NCBI RefSeq assembly: GCF_020889785.1
Contig: NZ_JACMYK010000038.1
Coordinates: 1-53,979, forward strand
Source: Bradyrhizobium acaciae
GTDB taxonomy: Bacteria; Pseudomonadota; Alphaproteobacteria; Rhizobiales; Xanthobacteraceae
Reading direction: 5' to 3'
DNA length: 53,979 bases
The position numbers were made by a program, and so were the translations under genes. Under the pieces are notes generated by a model, which did no database searches, was not told the DNA's origin, and was given only the letters and a program-made list of their open reading frames with translations. Position 1 is the stretch's first letter; each line of letters begins with the position of its first letter. This document shows positions 50,434 to 53,979 of the stretch, piece by piece.

Positions 50434-50907
50434 ATGAGTCTATCGAAGCAAGTATCGCGCTCGGCGCCGTCCTCCGTCGCGGCGACCAGCATCGTCTCGT
50501 CGCGCCTGACGGTCGAAACCCAGGGCGCGGGCTTCACCGACGTCACGCGCGAGGTCGCAAAATTCCTGCGCGAGGTGCGCGCCGGCGAGGGCGCGGTCAC
50601 GCTGTTCATCCGTCACACCTCGGCCTCGTTGACGATCCAGGAGAATGCCGATCCGACGGTGCTGGTCGATTTGATGACGGCGCTTGATCGCGCCGCGCCC
50701 GAAGACGGCGGCTGGCGTCACGACACCGAAGGTCCCGACGACATGCCGGCGCATATCAAGACCATGCTGACGGCGACCTCGCTGCAGGTCCCCGTGCTCG
50801 ATGGGGAGATGGCGCTCGGCACCTGGCAGGGCATCTATCTGATCGAGCATCGCGCTCGTCCGCACCGGCGCGAAATCGTGCTGCAATTCATCGGCGCCAC
50901 GCGGTGA
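50434..50907 (+). CDS. YjbQ family protein (UPF0047)
   Basis: The 157-residue protein shows the family motif FIRHTSASLTIQENADPTVL and GTWQGIYLIEHRARPHRREI, both typical of YjbQ/UPF0047, reported to have low-level thiamine-phosphate synthase activity in some bacteria and otherwise of unclear role. The start at 50434 follows GAGGGAAG; an upstream Met at 50392 lies in the repeat and is not favoured. Confidence 0.92.
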   Translation: MSLSKQVSRSAPSSVAATSIVSSRLTVETQGAGFTDVTREVAKFLREVRAGEGAVTLFIRHTSASLTIQENADPTVLVDLMTALDRAAPEDGGWRHDTEGPDDMPAHIKTMLTATSLQVPVLDGEMALGTWQGIYLIEHRARPHRREIVLQFIGATR

Positions 50908-50987
50908 CGCGTTCGATCTAGCTTCCAAAACGACACCGGCCGCGGATCGCTCCGCGGCCGATGCATTTTGATTGAAGCGTCGACCGG

Positions 50988-52652
50988 TCAGGTCTTGGTG
51001 ATGTCGACGTCCTTGGTTTCCGGAATGAACAGCGCGCCGACCACGACGGTGATTGCCGCGAAGATCACCGGATACCAGAGACCGGAGTAGATATCGCCGG
51101 TCGAGGCGGTGATCGCGAACGCGGTGGCCGGGAGCAGGCCGCCGAACCAGCCGTTGCCGATATGGTAGGGCAGCGACATCGAGGTGTAGCGGATGCGGGT
51201 CGGGAACAGTTCGACCAGCATGGCGGCGATCGGGCCGTAGACCATGGTGACGTAGATCACCAGGATGAACAGCAGTCCGATGATCGCAGCCACCTGCGGA
51301 CGGAAGACGTCGAACGGATTCGACATCTTCACGATGCCGGCGTCACCCGGCTTCGGATAGCCCGCCGCCTGCACCGCTGCGAGGATCGCGGGGTTCGACG
51401 TCTTGGCGTCCGTGTACGGCAGCTCCTTGTCGTTGACCGTGATCTTCACCGGCGAGCCGGCCGGGCCAGGAATGGTGGAGTATTTCACCGACGACTGGGC
51501 GAGGAAGGCGCGGGCGGTGTCGCAAGGCGCCGTAAAGACGCGGGTGCCGACCGGGTTGAACAGGTCGCCGCAACCGGCGGGATCCGCAACGACCTGCACC
51601 TTGACCGTCTCATAGGCCTTTTCCAGCGCCGGGTTGGCGTTGGTCGTGATCATCTTGAAGATCGGGAACAAGGTGAGTGCGCCGATCAGGCAGCCCGCGA
51701 GGATGATCGGCTTGCGGCCGATCTTGTCCGACAGTGCGCCGAAGACCAGGAAGAAGCCGGTCCCGAGCAGCAGCGACCAGGCGATCAGCAGGTTGGCGGT
51801 GTAGCCGTCGACCTTCAGGATCGATTGCAGGAAGAACAGCGCATAGAACTGGCCCGTGTACCAGATCACCGCCTGGCCCATGGTCAGGCCGAGCAGAGCG
51901 AGGATCACGATCTTGGCGTTGCTCCAGGTCCCGAAGGCTTCGGTCAGCGGCGCCTTGGAGGTCTTGCCTTCCTCCTTCATGCGCTGGAACACCGGCGATT
52001 CGTTCAGCCGCAGGCGGATCCAGACCGAGATGCCGAGCAGCAGCACGGACACCAGGAACGGAATACGCCAGCCCCAATCCGCGAAGTCCTTTTCACCGGT
52101 GAAGCTTCGCGTGAACAGGATCACCAGCAGCGACAGGAACAGTCCGAGCGTTGCCGTGGTCTGGATGAACGAGGTGTAGTAGCCCCGCTTGCCCTGCGGC
52201 GCGTGCTCGGCGACGTAGGTCGCGGCACCGCCATATTCGCCGCCGAGCGCGAGGCCCTGCAACAGGCGGAGCGAGATCAGGATGATCGGCGCCGCGATCC
52301 CGATGGTCTTGGCGCTGGGCAACAAGCCGACGATGAAGGTCGACAGACCCATGATCAGGATGGTGACGAGGAAGGTGTATTTGCGGCCGACGATATCGCC
52401 GACCCGGCCGAACACGATCGCGCCGAATGGGCGCACCAGGAAGCCCGCAGCGAAGGCCAGCAGCGCGAAGATGTCCCGGGTGGCAGGCGGATAGTCGGAG
52501 AAGAACTGCGCGCCGATGATGCCGGCCAGTGAACCGTAGAGATAGAAGTCGTACCACTCGAAGACGGTGCCCAGCGACGACGCCAGGATGACGAAACGCT
52601 CATCCTTCGTCATGCCGGCGGGCCGCGCCGAAGTTGCAGTCATAGTGGACAT
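50988..52652 (-). CDS. MFS transporter, metabolite:proton symporter type, with large loop
   Basis: A 554-residue major facilitator with about 12 membrane helices. The N-terminus has the family's FEWYDFYLYGSLAGII and GRVGDIVGRK, then RLLQGLALGGEYGGAATYVAE and FGALSDKIGRK. These mark the ProP/KgtP/ShiA-type proton symporters of organic acids, osmolytes or shikimate. About 90 polar residues (roughly 330-420) are inserted between helices of the second half, with several Cys (AGCGDLF, APCDTARA), and probably form a periplasmic domain. Substrate unknown. The ATG at 52652 follows GGGGGGAG. Confidence 0.9.
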   Translation of the reverse strand: MSTMTATSARPAGMTKDERFVILASSLGTVFEWYDFYLYGSLAGIIGAQFFSDYPPATRDIFALLAFAAGFLVRPFGAIVFGRVGDIVGRKYTFLVTILIMGLSTFIVGLLPSAKTIGIAAPIILISLRLLQGLALGGEYGGAATYVAEHAPQGKRGYYTSFIQTTATLGLFLSLLVILFTRSFTGEKDFADWGWRIPFLVSVLLLGISVWIRLRLNESPVFQRMKEEGKTSKAPLTEAFGTWSNAKIVILALLGLTMGQAVIWYTGQFYALFFLQSILKVDGYTANLLIAWSLLLGTGFFLVFGALSDKIGRKPIILAGCLIGALTLFPIFKMITTNANPALEKAYETVKVQVVADPAGCGDLFNPVGTRVFTAPCDTARAFLAQSSVKYSTIPGPAGSPVKITVNDKELPYTDAKTSNPAILAAVQAAGYPKPGDAGIVKMSNPFDVFRPQVAAIIGLLFILVIYVTMVYGPIAAMLVELFPTRIRYTSMSLPYHIGNGWFGGLLPATAFAITASTGDIYSGLWYPVIFAAITVVVGALFIPETKDVDITKT

Positions 52653-52935
52653 CTGGATTGCTCCCCCCGAATTATTGCTGCCATGCTCGCCCCCGGCTGG
52701 CGGGTTAGACCCGAATGGGCCCTAGGCTTAATTTGAGGGTAACATCGCAGTGAAACCCGTCCCAATAAGACTTTTGGCTTTTGCACGCTTGAACTTATCT
52801 TCAGAGCCAAGAGTTGGATGGAACGACCCTGCGTGCGTCTATTGCGGCGCACAAGCTCGGCGGGTTAACTGCGTTGGCATCTGGTATTATCGAGCCCTTG
52901 CGTGATACTGCCGCGCGGGCGACAACCGAACGGCG

Positions 52936-52953
52936 CGGGTTTGCCAAAACCCG
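52936..52953. promoter_or_regulatory. Inverted repeat upstream of the LuxR-type regulator
   Basis: CGGGTTT GCCA AAACCCG is a perfect 7-bp inverted repeat 14 bp before the regulator start. It may be an autoregulatory site or a leader hairpin. The rest of the 315-bp gap (52653-52967) shows no gene; a clear promoter was not found. Confidence 0.3.
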
Positions 52954-52967
52954 CTTGTGGGACTGAG

Positions 52968-53642
52968 ATGACTGCTGCTGCCAATACTCATCTTGTCATC
53001 GCCGACGACCATCCGCTGTTCCGCGATGCGTTGCGCCAGGCGGTGTCCAGCGTCGTGAGTTCGGCCACGATCAGCGAGGCCGGATCGTTCGGGGATCTGA
53101 CCGCGCTCCTGGAACGGGACTCCGATGTCGACCTGATCCTGCTCGACCTGAGCATGCCGGGGATCAGCGGCTTTTCCGGACTGATCTATCTGCGCGCGCA
53201 ATATCCGGCGATCCCGGTGGTCATCGTCTCCGCCAGTGACGATGCCGGAACCATCCGCCGCTCGCTCGACTTCGGCGCCTCCGGTTTCATCCCCAAGCGT
53301 TTCGGCGTCGAGACGTTGCGGGATGCCATCATGAAGGTGATGGAGGGCGACGTCTGGGTTCCGCCGGACACCGATCTGTCGGCGGCCGGCGATCCCGACA
53401 TGACCCGGCTGCGCGACCGTCTGGTGACGCTGACCCCGCAGCAGGTGCGGGTGCTGATGATGCTGTCCGAGGGGCTGCTCAACAAGCAGATCGCCTACGA
53501 GCTTGGCGTCTCCGAGGCGACCATCAAGGCCCACGTCTCCGCCATCCTGCAGAAGCTCGGCGTCGAAAGCCGCACCCAGGCCGTGATCGCCGCCGCCAAG
53601 ATCGCCGGCGGCCAGTGGCGCCAGGGCACGCCGTCGAGCTGA
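52968..53642 (+). CDS. NarL/FixJ-type response regulator
   Basis: The 224-residue protein has a receiver with acidic pair IADDH, phospho-acceptor D60 in LILLDLSMPG and Lys in FIPKRFG, and a C-terminal LuxR helix-turn-helix (LTPQQVRVLMMLSEGLLNKQ, YELGVSEATIKAHVSAIL). It is probably controlled by the sensor kinase encoded convergently at the window end. Such pairs are common in rhizobia and control varied traits; the target is unknown. Confidence 0.92.
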   Translation: MTAAANTHLVIADDHPLFRDALRQAVSSVVSSATISEAGSFGDLTALLERDSDVDLILLDLSMPGISGFSGLIYLRAQYPAIPVVIVSASDDAGTIRRSLDFGASGFIPKRFGVETLRDAIMKVMEGDVWVPPDTDLSAAGDPDMTRLRDRLVTLTPQQVRVLMMLSEGLLNKQIAYELGVSEATIKAHVSAILQKLGVESRTQAVIAAAKIAGGQWRQGTPSS

Positions 53643-53666
53643 CGGCCATCGCCGCGTCTTTCGTTC

Positions 53667-53772
53667 CGTCACCCTGAGGAGCGCGCTCTTGCGCGCGCCT
53701 CGAAGGGGCGACGGCCACCAGCGGGGCCGTGCATCCTTCGAGGCTCGCTCCGCTCGCACCTCAGGATGACGG
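53667..53772. repeat. Intergenic palindromic repeat, family C
   Basis: CCGTCACCCTGAGGAGCGCG against CGCTCGCACCTCAGGATGACGG, and CGCCTCGAAGGGGCGACGG against CCGTGCATCCTTCGAGGC. It separates convergent response regulator and kinase genes. Confidence 0.85.
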
Positions 53773-53819
53773 AGCTAACCTGGACGGTTCTGATTGACTT
53801 TGATCGCGCGCCTTCGCAG

Positions 53820-53979
53820 CTACTCCGCCGCCACCATCTGCTGCGTCCGCCACTGTCCGAGCAGCGCGCGCAGCGACGCCGGTTTGACCGGCTTGTTGAG
53901 GACGGCGATGTTTTCCTCGCGCGCGGCGGCGCGAACCGCCGGGCTGCGGTCGGCGGTGATCAGGATCGCCGGGATGCCG
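53820..53979 (-). CDS. 3' end of a receiver-domain protein, probably a hybrid histidine kinase
   Basis: The fragment encodes GIPAILITADRSPAVRAAAR, then EENIAVLNKPVKPASLRALL and GQWRTQQMVAAE before the stop at 53820. The LNKPVKP motif is the conserved receiver-domain lysine with following proline, and the segment before it is the strand 4 / helix 4 region. Receiver domains at the very C-terminus usually belong to hybrid kinases; a stand-alone response regulator cannot be excluded. The gene is cut by the window end. Confidence 0.8.
   Translation of the reverse strand, partial: GIPAILITADRSPAVRAAAREENIAVLNKPVKPASLRALLGQWRTQQMVAAE

Noticed and set aside
1..53979. tRNA, rRNA, insertion sequences or prophage genes
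   Set aside because: No tRNA-like T-loop/anticodon arrangement, no rRNA motif and no transposase, integrase or phage protein was found on either strand by reading.

Overview
The window reads as a chromosomal segment of a high-GC alphaproteobacterium of the Bradyrhizobium / Nitrobacteraceae group. The signs are a GcrA cell-cycle regulator with nearby GANTC sites, an atpI-B-E-B'-F operon with a separate b' subunit, a haloalkane dehalogenase almost identical in motifs to DbeA of Bradyrhizobium, an aerobic benzoyl-CoA (box) cluster with a BoxR-type HTH/shikimate-kinase regulator, and many intergenic palindromic repeats of the kind that litter Bradyrhizobium genomes. No rRNA, tRNA, insertion sequence, phage gene or CRISPR array was seen. 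Coding density is high and the genes look native.

Layout. 0.1-4.0 kb: glutamine-synthetase-like enzyme and Rieske ring-hydroxylating oxygenase on the minus strand, divergent from an IclR regulator with an inverted-repeat operator between. 4.1-11.2 kb: benzoate catabolism (boxR, benzoate-CoA ligase, alpha/beta hydrolase, boxC, boxB); boxA and boxD are not in the window. 11.5-17.2 kb: SDR, polysaccharide deacetylase, OmpA-like envelope protein plus a small membrane protein, then a TetR-haloalkane dehalogenase-SelW-like unit. 17.5-25.7 kb: UPF0104 membrane protein followed by phoR-pstSCAB-phoU-phoB with a clear Pho box before pstS. 26.1-31.0 kb: gcrA, argD-argF, hslO, apaG. 31.3-34.4 kb: an OpgC-like acyltransferase with two periplasmic SGNH-family proteins, a candidate glycan acyl-modification module. 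34.6-40.8 kb: glpK, penicillin-acylase-family enzyme, a small gene run through by a repeat, GNAT, GST. 40.8-41.9 kb: a 1-kb gene-free stretch made almost entirely of repeats, one with a strongly foldable core. 41.9-46.1 kb: thrC, M16 peptidase, RimJ-like acetyltransferase, secreted protein. 46.3-48.9 kb: F0 genes of ATP synthase. 49.2-54 kb: HCCA isomerase, secreted coiled-coil protein, YjbQ, MFS symporter, LuxR-type response regulator and the 3' end of a probable hybrid kinase.

How it works together. Benzoate is activated by the CoA ligase, epoxidised by BoxB and opened by BoxC; BoxR, which carries a ligand-binding shikimate-kinase-like domain, is the likely repressor, and two TGCA-N6-TGCA boxes in helical phase lie before boxC. 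Phosphate starvation would act through PhoR/PhoB on the Pho box and be damped by PstSCAB/PhoU. Most other units are housekeeping.

The most interesting leads are the OpgC-SGNH-SGNH module with one SGNH protein apparently lacking catalytic residues, the structured repeat element at 41.1-41.6 kb, the phased BoxR boxes, the GS/Rieske pair, and the TetR-controlled dehalogenase. All functions are read from sequence motifs and memory of families; no database search was possible.
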